Below, one piece after another: positions 25,515-43,868 of a stretch of 64,000 bases of DNA (its first letter is position 1; each line of letters begins with the position of its first letter). A program made the position numbers and the translations under genes. The notes under the pieces are model-generated. The model ran no database searches and had not been told where the DNA came from. It worked only from the letters and a program-made list of their open reading frames with translations. Source of the DNA: Litomosoides sigmodontis (Eukaryota > Nematoda > Chromadorea > Rhabditida > Onchocercidae); NCBI GenBank assembly GCA_963070105.1, contig OY718803.1, positions 2,462,507 through 2,526,506 on the forward strand, written 5' to 3'.

Positions 25515-27963
25515 TCAAGCGATTACATATCTTTGATCACTACTGTTTTGATTGGATAATTCATGGAACGACTTGTTAAGTGCTTCAATTTCGCGGCTAG
25601 CAATAATTAATGATCCTTTGATGTACGCGATTTCCATTAAAGTGATATTATCCATTCTTGCATGACATGATTCTACCTGCAAATAGAGCAAAGTCAATTC
25701 CATGAATTTTTTATGTAAGTTATTAGGGGAGGAGGGGGGAATTATTTGGATTGCCCATTTTATAGAATTTCTGTGTTTGCTTCAGTCATTGTTTTATAGC
25801 GGAGGTTTTACAACGGAAATAAAACGAAGAATAGTATATACTTCCATTATAGTTAATTAATCTCACATATCCCCTAATTTCATGTTTGCTTCTATCGTCA
25901 ACTATGTTTGTTTAAGGTATCTGTTCGACAAGCCTATGCGGAATACGTAGAAGTGGCGGTGTATTTTTATTATTATTGCTGTTAAGCTTATATTTAATAT
26001 TGTCTTAAAAGTACCTTTCATTCTTCTTCAAATATGCAGGTTCAGTGCCAAACTTCAGCTTGGATTGATAATGGTAGAAATTAATGCTCAATTTCCAGCT
26101 TTTTTTCAATGTATGCTACATTTAATGTAACTGTTAGGAATTACTTGTTCATAAATAGACTAGTGGCAATTTTTCATTCTCATGTGTTCTATCAAAAAAT
26201 GCTATAAATGTACCTGTCCCAAAAATTTAGTCGATGAATTGTTGAGTTTCGCAGATCGCTTGTCCCACAAGTCTTGTACATAAACTCGTATCTGTAAGAA
26301 ATGGTTATACTGTAAAAAACTACTCTTGTACTCTTGAACTTGTTAATGTAATTGAATTGTTAATGTAACTGAATTTACGGGGAACATGATGATCATTCAA
26401 TGAATGGAATTTAAATTGTGACTAACTTGTTGATATTCATAAAATGGAGGAAAAGATCTGTGCAAATGACTTCAGCTATTTATATATATATTTGGAGTAA
26501 AGCATTTGATGTCGTTAAAAACGATTTGCTTTCAAAGATATGTTCCATCTTTCTTAACTTTTTTCCCCTTATTCATTCCACTTAATACACTGTATTTATA
26601 CTGCCAATTATGGATATGTATTTTAAAACTGCTATATACTATGTACTTTAAAATGCGTGGACACTGTTTACTGTTTTATGGATAAAGTGATTTAAGCTAA
26701 AAATTTATGTCAAAGAGTTTAGTAAAGTTTCGGTTTTCTACTAAAAGAAATACTTTTATAAAAAGAAAGCAATAGACTAAAAAGTCCCATAAATATTTGT
26801 AAGAATCGTCCCAGAATTTTTGCATAAAATTGAGTTTAACTTTTACAGGTAACATCTATCTTCCGGAGTACCTTATTAATTAATTAATTCTATATGCCCA
26901 TTTTAACTGGAAAAATACTGATATAACTGTAACTGTTAGGTGGAAGTAACGACCAATTTTCTTTGTTCTTCGACACAAATACACAGTCTTATTCAGTATG
27001 ATCATTATAATTTTTCAAAGATCCCTTTCATTCGTCCAAATTATAAATGAAACTTCAAACCATGTCACTATCGGGAAGATCTTCTTTGGCATATTGTACG
27101 AACATATGAGCTATTTCCAAATAAAACCGAGGAACTCGTCCAAATGCATTACTTTCACCTTCCGCCGTTATAAGCTTTTTCAATTCATCCACACATAACC
27201 ATTCTGGTGGCTAAATGAAGAAAAAAAAGACAACGAAAATATCCTTTAAAATAGAAATAACATTAGTGAAAATGCAATCTTGTTAGAGAAATATTACAGT
27301 CGCATAATTGCATCGTATAACACTTTGCCGAACACTTATCAGCCGTAATAAATTCAATGCATTAAGCATTAAAGGAAAAACTAACAATGATAGTACATTT
27401 TCGACGTTTTCTTAAAGTAACTGCTACCCAAATTGGTACCCAAATAGGCATACCGGCTTCGAATGGCCCAATATCACCGCTTATTAAGCGTAGTTCATCC
27501 AAGCTAAACTGTGGATTGATCTATAAAATGAAAATGATTACTAAACATATCTTACACAGATGTATATATGTACACTATTTTTGTTAAATTTATAGCAAAA
27601 ATTTATATTTCAAATCTGTTGAAAATAAGTCAAGTGTTGCACTTTACTATATTAATAATGAATCTTTTCGAGCATTTTGTAAAAGGCTACTAAATTCTTT
27701 TTATTAGTTCAAAGCTTCAATTTTTCTCTTACAACTTTAAATCGCCAATTAGACTTTTATTCTCAATTACAAAAATTACAAAAACTTTTGTACGCAATTA
27801 CAAAAAACAACAAGAAATTTATCGTTAATTGTCTTTAATTTGTTTTGAGCTGTCAATTACACAGCTCAAAATAAATTGAAGATTATTGCATAAGAAAGAA
27901 CGAAGAATAAACCTGAATCCATTCGTTACCAGAAAGAAATTCGCATTGTTCCGGCGTCATCAT
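25515..27963 (-). CDS. psf-2: DNA replication GINS complex subunit PSF2
   Basis: Five exons (27913-27963, 27386-27520, 27061-27210, 26214-26291, 25515-25676) join in phase to give 191 residues; human GINS2 has 185. Visible blocks match PSF2 along its length: MMTPEQCEFLSGNEW, INPQFSLDELRLISGDIGPF, PIWVPIWVAVTLRKRRKC, PPEWLCVDELKKL, LPDSDMIRVYVQDLWDKR and ARMDNITLMEIAYI. PSF2 is one of the four GINS subunits that assemble with CDC45 and MCM2-7 into the CMG helicase at origins and forks. The gene is convergent with the ARMC5-like gene, with 308 bp between stop codons. It lies 620 bp downstream of the SPPL2-type gene on the same strand. Two ATGs are adjacent at 27958-27963, and I took the first. 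Confidence 0.93.
27843..27871. repeat. Perfect 11-bp inverted repeat
   Basis: TTTTGAGCTGT at 27843-27853 is followed by a 7-nt spacer and its exact reverse complement at 27861-27871. It is in the first intron of the psf-2 gene. Confidence 0.8.
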
Positions 27964-28583
27964 CACCTTTTCTAACAATTTCACTTCTACTACCTCTTCT
28001 TATTTCTTCACTGAAATATGCACTATAAAGAGTTCCTAATCGCACATTTTTAATACCAACAAAAATATAAGTGTGAAATTATTTTGAAAAAAGAAAACGA
28101 AATCAAAATAAATTTAGCAAAACAAAAATATCAACTACCACTGAGAGAGATATACAAATAACATGAATTTTCATTTCATACTTTAACTTAACCTAAAATA
28201 ATATTCAATTTTATCATACAATTACACACATACAACATATTTGATTAGAAATAGATACAGCACAATAGAGAATATAAGTTATCGATCAATTTAGAAAAAC
28301 TATACCAAAACACAGTTCAATGAGGAAAGCGTGTTACCATATCATATTCAAACGATAATGCATTGAGCGCGCAAAAACGCTCGTACACGTGTAACACAAA
28401 ATACTAATGACATTAAAGCATCTCATATATATATTATATACTTGCATAGAAAGGAGAAAGAAAAGGAAAGAGAGAGAGAGAGAGATTTTTAATATAGTTA
28501 GGTATATTCGAGATAAACAATAAAATTCTAACTTAAGATTAAAATAAATGTTCATCTTTAATTTTGAGCAATTTTTTTTTTGT

Positions 28584-31500
28584 TTACATGCCAATGCTTG
28601 AAATACCATTTTTCATTTTCATGCTGCTGCTTACCCAATCTTCATCTTCATACCTCACAAAACAAAAAGTGTAATGTAAAATGGAAAAAATTTTTTTAAT
28701 TTTGTCAATGCAAAGTTTCTACGAATCAATAGTTAAGTAGCCTGTCATCTGTTACCACCATCCTTCCATAAACATATTATTTGTTAAATATCACCAAAAA
28801 TGCGTATCATCTTCGTACTCTTGTCATCAGTACTCGCGGCAGATCACTGCCTTTTTTTTTTGTAGGTTAGTCTAACTAGGCTAATTATCCATTCATCATA
28901 TTTAACTTTCTATCGTTGTGGAATGTTCGGAAGGAAAACAACTACCGATCTGTGATGATCAAACACTTCCTTCCTGGTACTTTTATCGACAATTTCATTA
29001 AACTAGCATTTTTCCATCAATACATTTTGATGAAAAATTTTCTCCTCTGTGTACTCTAAATTAGATAAATATGGAAAATAAGCATTCATTTTCTCAATAT
29101 TCGCTTGTTGGAAATTCCAAATTAGTCTAATATCAAATTCGCAACTAGTCATCTCTAGTTAGTTATCACGTGTGGGAAGCTTTTACTAGTGATAATTTTT
29201 ACTAATAATTTTTAGTGATCGCGAAAATTCTTTTTCTATAAGCTTCTTCATTTCCATAATTCATTTCATTTTAATCGTTGAACAAAAATTCCTTTATTTT
29301 GCATATAAATTTAAATGTGATAATTATATAACATACACTGATAAAATATCACAGGGATAAAATCAATCATGAAAGATCGAATGGAAAGATTGCGAGGAAG
29401 GTATAATGCACTATGATATCAAATAGAGTACAAATTTGAGAATAAACTTTTAACACTATAAAATCCATTCCAAATCACAATATTCAATTACCAGTTCAAA
29501 ACATTTGCTTGCGATACCAAGCCTTTTTTTTTCACCAGATAAACGAAAGACTCAATTAAAAAAGAAAAAAAATGGATGAGAGTGAAAAAAAAACTTACAA
29601 AAAAGAAGAGATCGTATGTGTACGTACGATCATATTAACAAATTAATACTATTACTATTAAAATAGCAAAAAGTTACAAGAAGAAACAGTAGGAAAAGCA
29701 TGAAGGAAACAATAACGAATTAACACCTCATAATTAATAATTAGAGATAAATTGGCAAAAACAAATAAGCGTAAAAAATTTAATTAAAGACTAATTTAAT
29801 ATCAAATGATGAAACAATGAATGAAACAATAACATTTGAGAGAGAAGGAGGAGAATGATGAATATGTCAAAAACGTGAAAATACAACTAAAGCAACTGAA
29901 TTTAAAATAAAAAAAATTAACGCATGAATTTATTGCTATATATTTCATATATGAAAAGAAGAACTGTATGTAAAGTAATATCACAATATTACATTACATA
30001 TTTCTACGAGATCTAACAAAAGCAATGAAATTATTATGTTCTTAAGTCATGAAGGAGGATATTCAAACACCAAGATTAATTTTTAGCAATAAACGCGTGC
30101 ATTCGTCACGTCACCGGAGAGAATGTGTTGCATTAAGCAAGTGTAGAAGACAAGAAGGAAATTTAAAAAATGAAAAAGGATGAAGCAATACTTACAAAGC
30201 ACTTGCACAACTTTAAGTTTACCAATTCAATTATTTAATTAATTCACTTCACCAGTTGAAATTATTTGTCTGATCATTTGAAATACTATCATATTTACCT
30301 TTTTTCAGTACTGGTTGATGAACATATTGGTAACGCTGTTAAATCAAATCGAGTAAAACCAGTATTATCTGAAGCGAGACCACTGCTGGCTGTATTCGTC
30401 ACAGAATTTTGCGAAGGATAAGGATTCTGAAAATTTTTTTCTCCAGTTCGATGAAAATCACACAAGCATATTCATGCCACTAATTTCAAATAAACTTTTA
30501 AGGCACAAAATCTTGCTGGGATTGATAGAAATTAAGAACTGAAAGTTAAAGGACATGACGACCATGAAATCTGCCAGCATATGTTGATGCCTACAATCAT
30601 GAATATGTTGATTCATGATTGTAAGCAAAAAGAAAATATGTCACGACAAAATGTAAACCGGTAGTTCTATCTAGCACTAAACTAAATTTCACTCCTTCTT
30701 TAGAAGTATTTAGTAATTCCAATAAAACTTTGTTCTAGAGAATTTGTAAAACGACGATTAATCGTGCCAAAGAGATAAGAAAATTCTCCAAATGATTAAA
30801 AGACATAACGCCAAACCATCACCACTTAATCTACGCACATATGCCAAATGATCTTCGTAAGTTACACATACTGCTAAATATAGCAAAATCCTCCGTTGCC
30901 CTTCTCATTTCTGATAAAAAATTTCATTTCGACGGACATTTTCTTCTTAAAGTACAAAAGCCTTTGTAACCTCAGATTTCGCATAATCTCCAACCCAAAG
31001 AAGCATAAACTCATGTCGAATGAGCGCAATTATAATAATCGGTCCTAATGTAAAAGGTATTAAATAAATTAAAGCAGGTTGCGCAATCTCCATCAACATT
31101 AAAGCAATGAATGTTGCAATAAGACCAATTCCATAACCTAAAAAAGCGACAAATTTAGCAATTTCTTTTTAGAGCAAAATAAATGTCATAAATTCGCAGG
31201 AATAAACAAGAAACGTGTATGTGAAGAACGGCAAAAATACGAAAAAAAAAACAATAAAATTTTAAATTTAAGAAAAAAAACCAACCGATAATTGAGAAAA
31301 ATCCATAAAGATAACGTATGCGAACTGGGAAATCAACAGTAAAGCAAAAGCAAATCAGGTAACCTGTTAGAAAAAAAATAATCGATTTTTCCAACAATCA
31401 CAATAAATTGGAAGTAATTACTCTTTCATTTGTCACTAGAAGACTAGTCGTTGTTCTGTTAAGATCAACTTATTACACGACTGGGATTATAAAACTTCCT

Positions 31501-34500
31501 GATGATGCCAGAGACTGCATCTGACATACAAATGCACTATTCACACCAGTAAACAACGCTTAACAAAAGTAGAAATGAATTTAGATAGAACTCAATTGAA
31601 ATCTGATTAATTTCATTAATGTAACAGAAAGCAATAAGTTTTATTCTAGAACATGAATGTGGTTCGTTTCGTTCCAGACACGACGAGGGATTTTACGTAT
31701 TACGATGGGTGAACAACTATTTCACGTTCAGTTTCCAAGTAAAACATTATCACTACTAAATTTTTTGTCTATTAAAAAGGAGAAAGCTTTATAAATTCTT
31801 TGTTAAAAAACACTAACCAGGTACTATAACATCGCCCAAACCAAGGACCACTGGATGAAATTCTTTTTCAACATCCAAATCAATGCATGAAATCATCGGA
31901 TCACTTAATTTTGGTACTTGAAAAAGCATCGGAAACTGGAATGTACATATAATGAAAGAACTTGCACCTTTTTCAAAATAATCTGAAATTTTTAGAATTC
32001 TATTTATTTTGGAGCAAAAATTTTTGGAGCAAAGACTACCTTTTCTGGTATATCAGTGTTTATCGGTGCTATAAGATAACCGCCATTTACTTTTGAGCAA
32101 TCGGTTCCAAATGCAACCTGCAACAACAAACACGTAGCATAGAACCCAGAATAATTTCGTAGGAAATACGATAGAACTAATGTAATTAATTGAAATGAAT
32201 AAATTATGAGTTGTGACGACATAAGCCAAAAGTTATATAAGTTATATAGCAGCCGAAAGTTATATAGCAGAATATTTTGATGCAAAAACTTTACCTCAAT
32301 CATCACTGAGCATCCACTCGCAGTAAGAAAAGGTGTGACAAATACCATAAATACATCATATAGAAACATACATGCCAGAAGAAATGTCAACCACTAAATT
32401 ATCATAGATATATAACGCATCAAAATGGATATTTTATTTCATTTTTTTCAAAATATCTAACGATTCCACTGTAACTTGTTTATTGATGAGAAACCTACCT
32501 GGCCAATATTTTGACTGGTTATGTATGAAATCAAGATACCCTAAAATTTTCAATCTACGAAATTTCAGTCAGTAACAGTACTTCTATATGCTCCAAAACT
32601 TTTGAAGTCAATTTTTTTACAAAATTTCAAAGTACTTTACCATCAAATTCGGGAATCGAATGCCCTTTAAAACATGGATGCAAACAGCGATATTAATGAA
32701 ATCAAGCAGTAAAAATGCATATGGATGACGTCGGAATACAAACCAGGTAATACAAAATAATGCTGCACAGAGAAACACCATCACTGACATCATAAGTGGT
32801 CGTTCAGTGCAACACTTGCAATTGAATAAATCACGCCGGAATATCGATTGTGTTACATCGTTCATCGAGATGCATGTCTTAAACATACTCTTATTCTCAT
32901 CAAATAAAAATCACGTTTTACTGCATAACATCTGAATAAAGTATTACTAAAGAAATATTGATTAAACATCGGAAATGAAAGTTCAGGCACGTCAAAAAAA
33001 TCCCACAGACATACACACGATAATCCCCAACGATTAAATGCTCTACCAAGATCTTACACATTAATATTCTTCAAGAGAAACCATGAAATTTTCGAAACCT
33101 ATTGCACTCAATTAATAATAGTAGTAAAATTACCCGACACTGGCCACATTTGCATACTGATCCAAATAATGCCGTTAAACAACGATGAATACTGAATGTT
33201 CCAATGATTGCAAGCAATATGTTGAAAACCAATACTACAAAATTAGATACTATTGCACAACCATAAATTCACTACCTTCCTCTCTTTCATAGCTCATACT
33301 CATTCTTTTAATTCACCAATTTTAAGAGCTAACCCGTAAAATTTAGATTAGTTCGAGAAACATTTATCAGTCTCTCTTGAAAAATTTCCAGAGCTATGAA
33401 AAGATATATCATGTACTACATTAGAATATCAAGTAAAAGAATGTCAGAAAAAACAACAGATAATTTCAATTAGCAGTTATTTACAATGATAAAGAAAAGA
33501 TATTTACTTACCTATAACACCACGAAAATAGAAACCAAGCATTAAAACACCAACAACAATAACCATTACAACGATAATAAATAAACAATTTGCTGAAGTT
33601 GTTGTTTGTTCATCAGTTAGCCAACTCCTTGACTTCTGCACGTGACTTTCAGTAGTCGAAATCCCTTGTGATCCACGAAAAGAACCGGCCTCTTCATGTC
33701 TAAACAGTAACCATTCTCATCGAATCACTAACTATTATCTCGAAATATCATCACGATGATCAATAATAAATATCAGCAAATAAGCACAATGAGATTAACT
33801 CTTAAGTCGTAATTAAGTCGGTGAGCAAAATTTAGAAAATAATCTTACCTACTACTACCAGAGAAAACCTTAGAACGATCACTAACTAACACCCTTGACT
33901 CCATATAATTTGAGTTAACGCCTACATAACTGTATTCCAATTGCACTTTTTATGCAGTTAAATCGTAACTTATACAGTTAAACAATATTATTACACAGTT
34001 TATGCTGATATCACAACATAACCAGTAATTAACAGTAAAGTCATCCACACAAATCTTCCTTTTTACACTTTAACTTGCAGTGAACAAATTAATTTTTGGC
34101 TGCGAAATAACGAATATTACTTTGAAATCAGTCACAGAAACAAATAACTTATCAAATAAAAACGCTCAAAAATTTTTATGTCCCCAAGTTGGATAAAATC
34201 GGAAGGAAAAAATTTACATTTTTCGGGAAGCAGCCCAAAATCCACCTACTGTAACGCAAAACACAGCTATAAGCCAAATAATTAGCATGGATACATCCCA
34301 TCGAGAATTCGGCGGTCTATAGAACTGCAGTAACAATTCTTTTCCACTTTTATCGCTACTTAAGTTCTAAAACATGCCATAATTTGTAGTTATCAAAAAT
34401 GTTTACACCATATCCGAAATATTACAAAAATGAGAATACGTTAGGCGGACTACGGGTTAAGTTAATTATTATTTGGAGTACTTCTCTCAAAGCTCTATCA

Positions 34501-35913
34501 GTAGGTATAGCAAACCTAAGTATAAACAGAATTACCATCATTTCGTCAAAGAACGAAGTCCTATACATGAAAAACGTCGGCAATTTTGTCGACTGATTGA
34601 AATCTGGATCATAAAATTCGGAAAACTGAAAGGTAAGATACCTTTTTCGAAAGCCAGACTTATTAAATTCATTCATCATCACAAAAATACCCGAAAAATA
34701 TAGGGTCCCAAGGATAATTTCTTTCTAATTCAACATTTAAATAATTTACCAAATAGTCAGCCCATTTGCTGATATATTTATAACCTTTATCAACAAGCAT
34801 AATCGCTGCACTGGCATGTCTTGAAGTCAACTGATTTACCTGAACAGACAAAAACATATGGATTATTTAAAACACATTATTATAATATTAACAGCCAATA
34901 TAAGCCTTGAAAAATTCCTCGCAAAATTTCAAGAAATAATGAGAAAATCATCTGCAAATTTCAATACATATCGTTCAATAAAATTTTTTTATATAAGTGA
35001 CAGTGAGGACTGGATTAAGCGCTTGCCCTATAAATCACAGAAAGTTCGTCACACCAGTTACTCAATTATTTAACCAATCAGAATTTCTGACCGATAACAC
35101 TTCGACAGCGTGATCCAGTGATGCCATTTTACGATGAAATATTCGCTTTTGTTGGTCATAAATTTAGGATTATAATCACGAAATTGACAAAATCTTCTAA
35201 CTATGAATAACTAATACTGATGATAGAAGCTCACATTTCTTAACAAATACGTCTAAAATCGCAGATACGCTCACTTGATATTGTAAAGCCTTTTTAAAGC
35301 TTGTATTCTTCATAACAAACGGAATTGCACAACGTCCATCTTCGATTTTCAGACGATAATTCAGTGCTACCGCTTTCTTCTCTAACAAGACTGGCCACTT
35401 TTCATTGCAAACATTAGTATTATTAACACTTCCACCCCACCAACCAAGTCGTAACACCTCCTGAAGTCATCTAACATTTACTTTTTTTCCAAATACAACT
35501 TTTATATTACAGCTAAATATGGGAGTATAACAAATGCTGTACATTTACAGGATTAACTGAAAATACGCAAAGAAAAAAGGCTAATTTAAAATTAGAGAAG
35601 ATGAAGAAAAACAAAGATGGCAAAAATTAAACTAATTTATTCCTTACTCAATTTTCTACGTTATAAACACGTAACGCAACCAAACATTTACAGATAGCAA
35701 ACGCTAACCCTAGCCTAAATACAAAGAAACATGAAAAATTAGCCTTAATTTTAACAGTTCATCGCAAAAAAAACCAACAGCATTTTTGACATCTTTTGCT
35801 ATCTGCTGCGTTCGCCACTGCTCGTAATTAACACAAAATGTCTGTTGTTTTTGAGTAAATTCATTCTGTACAAATAGATAAGCATAACTGGAATCGTAAT
35901 GTTGATGTCCTTC
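28584..35913 (-). CDS. SPPL2-type signal peptide peptidase-like intramembrane aspartyl protease (5' end incomplete)
   Basis: At least sixteen coding exons run from about 35913 down to the stop at 28584-28586. An N-terminal protease-associated lumenal domain comes first (QQTFCVNYEQWRTQQIAKDV; GRCAIPFVMKNTSF; KLPTFFMYRTSFFDEM), then a predicted nine-segment membrane core. All three catalytic motifs of GxGD proteases are present: the YD motif in MFLYDVFMVFVTPFL (about 32350), LGLGD in PVVLGLGDVIVPG (about 31835) and PAL in AQPALIYLIPFTLGP (about 31060). The PA domain plus core distinguishes SPPL2a/b from SPP. SPPL2 enzymes cut type II membrane proteins in endosomes and lysosomes. The cytosolic tail is Ser/Thr-rich and ends in a small last exon (28584-28653: YEDEDWVSSSMKMK), joined in phase across a 1.65-kb intron. 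The signal-peptide exon upstream of 35913 was not resolved. Confidence 0.88.
28654..30304 (-). other. Long last intron of the SPPL2-type gene
   Basis: About 1.65 kb of AT-rich DNA separates the last two coding exons, which join in phase (AG|G gives Arg). I see no gene on either strand. The short frames are Phe/Ile/Tyr-rich, as expected from AT-rich sequence. Confidence 0.6.
30592..30623. repeat. Perfect 13-bp inverted repeat
   Basis: TACAATCATGAAT at 30592-30604 is mirrored exactly at 30611-30623 around a 6-nt spacer. It is intronic in the SPPL2-type gene. Confidence 0.85.
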
Positions 35914-37568
35914 CTCAAAATCAGTAAAAAATCACAAAGCTAATTAAACAATAGAAAATACACTCGTGATTTTCCTAGCTAGACAAATGAGGATTTTGTT
36001 TTTCTTTAGTGTTGTATCATGTACTTTCCAGCACAACATGTCCACTCAATGAGTTATTCCGATCACTCGCCACCTTTAATTCTACTTTCATGAAGTTTTT
36101 ATACTTTTCCTCAGTGTTTAATGGAAGCAAAGGAAAAACAAAAATCTCAGCGTTTCAAACTCAAAAGTTAAGCGTACAAATTAGTAGTAACTGAACCTGA
36201 AAAGAAAGAGAAATAGAAGAGAAAAAAAGAAAGGAAATTTACAAGTTGCTTATACAGTTTAATTCATTATTAAAATAAATGATTTTACGCTAAATAAAAA
36301 AAAAACTGTTAAATCTATTAAACAGAGAGTTGAGAATGTGAACAAAAATGCTTACAATGGTACCGCATCCATAAATGATCATAAAGATGAGTTGCGACAC
36401 CATTATCAGATATTATAATGGGTGGAATAATCAATGTTTCACCGAATTACCTCTAAAATACCACTCCTTTATTTGTTAAAACAAATTTCCGGCAACGGGA
36501 AAAACTGATGAACAATACAGCTAATGGTGGGTGATGGAGGAAGAAGAAAATCAATAAACAGCAAGAGAAAGGTGAATCTACTCGCGGACAATTGCCATCA
36601 CTGAGTGTTTTTAATCTAAATTCGAACTGTATTAATAATGCTGCTAATAATACGGAATTTCTCAAAATAAATATCAATGCAAAAACAGTTTCGCTTCCGG
36701 AAGTTCCGTAAAGAGGAGGACATCGCATAAATACTTTCCCACAACTCTTTCCCCATCTTTCCTCACTGTACTTTACCTGTTTAGAACACTGAAGAACTTA
36801 GTAGGGAAAGACTCAACCGATAACTGAAATCCGTAATCAGGTTTCAAAAAACACTGCTTATTCAATAAATCATTGCTCCGCCATTAATTACCCACTGCAA
36901 CAATTTTTTCCTCGCATCAATGCAGTTAAACAGCACAAAAATGATTGGTATAACTTTGCTATGTATTTGCAGATATGTGTTATGAGAGAAGTTCCATAAA
37001 TCATTTTGTGAAAAGCAGCAGTATTAAAAAAGAATAAGCAACATATTTACTTTCTTCAACAAGTGAAAAGCTGCATAACAAAAACAGGAAAAACAAACTG
37101 CATAAAGTGTCCCCTCTAAAGATCTCGCTAATAACTGCCAATACACTAAAAAAGGGAATGAAGACCTTTCAAAAAACAGAAATTACAAAATTTCCTGAAA
37201 TTCATGCAGCACACATTAATTCTTAAGTTCATATGCTTTATCAAAAATATAAAAACAACAAATACCTAATCGACTTATATATTTCGCGGTCATACAATAT
37301 TAAATCACGAGAACCTCGACAAATTTTGTTTCTTATGTTAAATGTAGAAAAGCCCCACAAGCTTCCTTTGCTCTACCTCAAGTAGTGAAATCCAGGAAAA
37401 GGAAATATAAAACTGAAGGATGAGCAACTCAATACAACAATGGCGGCAGCAAAAATAACCAACTCTGAATGCCAAATCAGAAAACATCTCGTTTCATAAT
37501 AGTTGAAAAGCAAAAACAGAATCACGGGAACGAGAAGAAAGTGGAAAAAAACATTTTCAAATACCCAA
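35914..37568. other. Upstream region of the SPPL2-type gene / downstream region of the eEF2 gene
   Basis: About 1.65 kb lies between two same-strand genes. It must contain the missing signal-peptide exon and the promoter of the SPPL2-type gene. Candidate minus-strand peptides are seen at 36453-36728 (a Met-initiated frame with the hydrophobic segment ILRNSVLLAALLIQF) and near 36020-36170 (KVELKVASDRNNSLSGHVV), but neither joins to the first mapped exon with clear splice sites. I leave this region unassigned. Confidence 0.4.
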
Positions 37569-42450
<4,882 letters not shown>

Positions 42451-43868
42451 TATTCAAAAAATTGCAGCTGAGTACAATTACTTAATTAAGATCAATTAAT
42501 TTTTATTACTGTTTATCAACTCCGTTTTACCTTCTAAAATCACATGACTTTTCTCTGCGATGAAACAGTGCTTGACAATATGATTTTAGCCCCGATAGTG
42601 AAACCTTAACATTAACGCATTTGGCAAATTCGATCGTTCCCGGCATGCCAATCTTGAAAAGTGTGCTGCAGAAGTCACCTAATCCATGGACACAAAGATG
42701 CATGTGGCCATTAGTTTATATAAAACCAACAAATAGCCTTAATAATGGCTTCTTTGGATCTCACACATAAACGACCCTAACTACCGAAAATTTCAAGCAA
42801 TCTGTGTTTCCTCCACAAACGTCTGACATTTTCAACACTTTTGCAATTGCACCTCATCTAGGCTTTGCTTGAGGCCAAGCGGACCTTTTCGCTTAATTTT
42901 TCAACTCAAAAGGAGAAAATATCAGAAATGCTGCCTTATAGTATAAGCCTAGAATCAGCTAACCTCACAAATGTAAGAAATGTTTCTTGTATCCCTGAAG
43001 GGGAAAAGAAATCGTGAAAATCGGAGAAAGAAATGGAAATTTCAAGCACCAAAAAAATGCCCCTAGGAAGAATGAAAGACACGAAATTAAAAAGAAATAT
43101 AAGTGTGTAAAAACCAATGCTAACAAAAAGCAAGATAATAAATAGAATTAAGTAAAATTTACAAAAAAAGAACCTTTCAATGTTAAAATAATGTTTAAAT
43201 ATGAAGAAAGTTGCAAATATTTTCTGTATGAGGAAAAGCTTACCATTATGAATGAAAGAAGCTTCTTCGGTTCTGTCACAAGCAAATGTAATTAATTCGT
43301 AAAAACTGTTAGCAAACCACTAGCAGAAACCAATCTAACAAAACTGCAAACAACCCCTCCTACAATTTTCGCGTGCTATAGGAATTTTTTAGGCACTTTG
43401 ACTACGGTGGATTAGTGACTATTACAACTAAATATTCGTTCAAATTTTGCCCTGATTTTCGAAACGAATGATTGCGCGGTAAATTAAAGAGGCGCATTTG
43501 AAATTATAAACTGAATGACATCCAATCAATTGGTGGACGCGGTGCGCTCATGCGATTGGGCCTGCGGATGTGGTCAGTGTGACCTTGCGTGCGTATGCAG
43601 TTGTGTCAACAATTTGTTTGATTTTTGGATATTTTCTGCATTTGATGTGAATTTTACGCAAAAATTGGACAATTTTTATGAGCATGATGGTTATACGAAA
43701 TGATGATTCACCACTAAAACAGTCAAATAAATGTTGCAATAAAGGACTTGAAAATATTTCAGTGTTTAAATTAATGTATTTTCTCATAAAAGTTATATTT
43801 TATTTTACACTTGACGAACAAATAACCGAAGTAGCAATTATGGCTTCTCTAACATATGTGGTTTAGCG
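42451..43868. other. Divergent intergenic region between eEF2 and claspin genes
   Basis: About 1.4 kb with no supported gene. It should contain both promoters. A GC-richer patch at about 43530-43610 (ggacgcggtgcgctcatgcg and neighbours) stands out from the AT-rich flanks and is the best candidate for promoter-proximal sequence of the claspin gene. The 62-codon frame across it is Cys-rich with no recognisable domain, so I did not call it. Confidence 0.5.
43855..43866 (+). promoter_or_regulatory. Probable spliced-leader trans-splice acceptor
   Basis: TATGTGGTTTAG ends 2 bases before the claspin ATG at 43869. No upstream coding exon is visible, so this looks like a trans-splice site giving a very short 5' UTR. 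Confidence 0.4.

Noticed and set aside
36360..36440. Minus-strand peptide IIPPIIISDNGVATHLYDHL
   Set aside because: It looks protein-like, but its frame is closed by a stop between the nearest acceptor and the peptide, so it cannot be joined into an exon.
43515..43703. 62-codon Cys-rich frame upstream of claspin
   Set aside because: No domain, no splice support and no acceptor near its start. It lies in a locally GC-rich probable promoter region.
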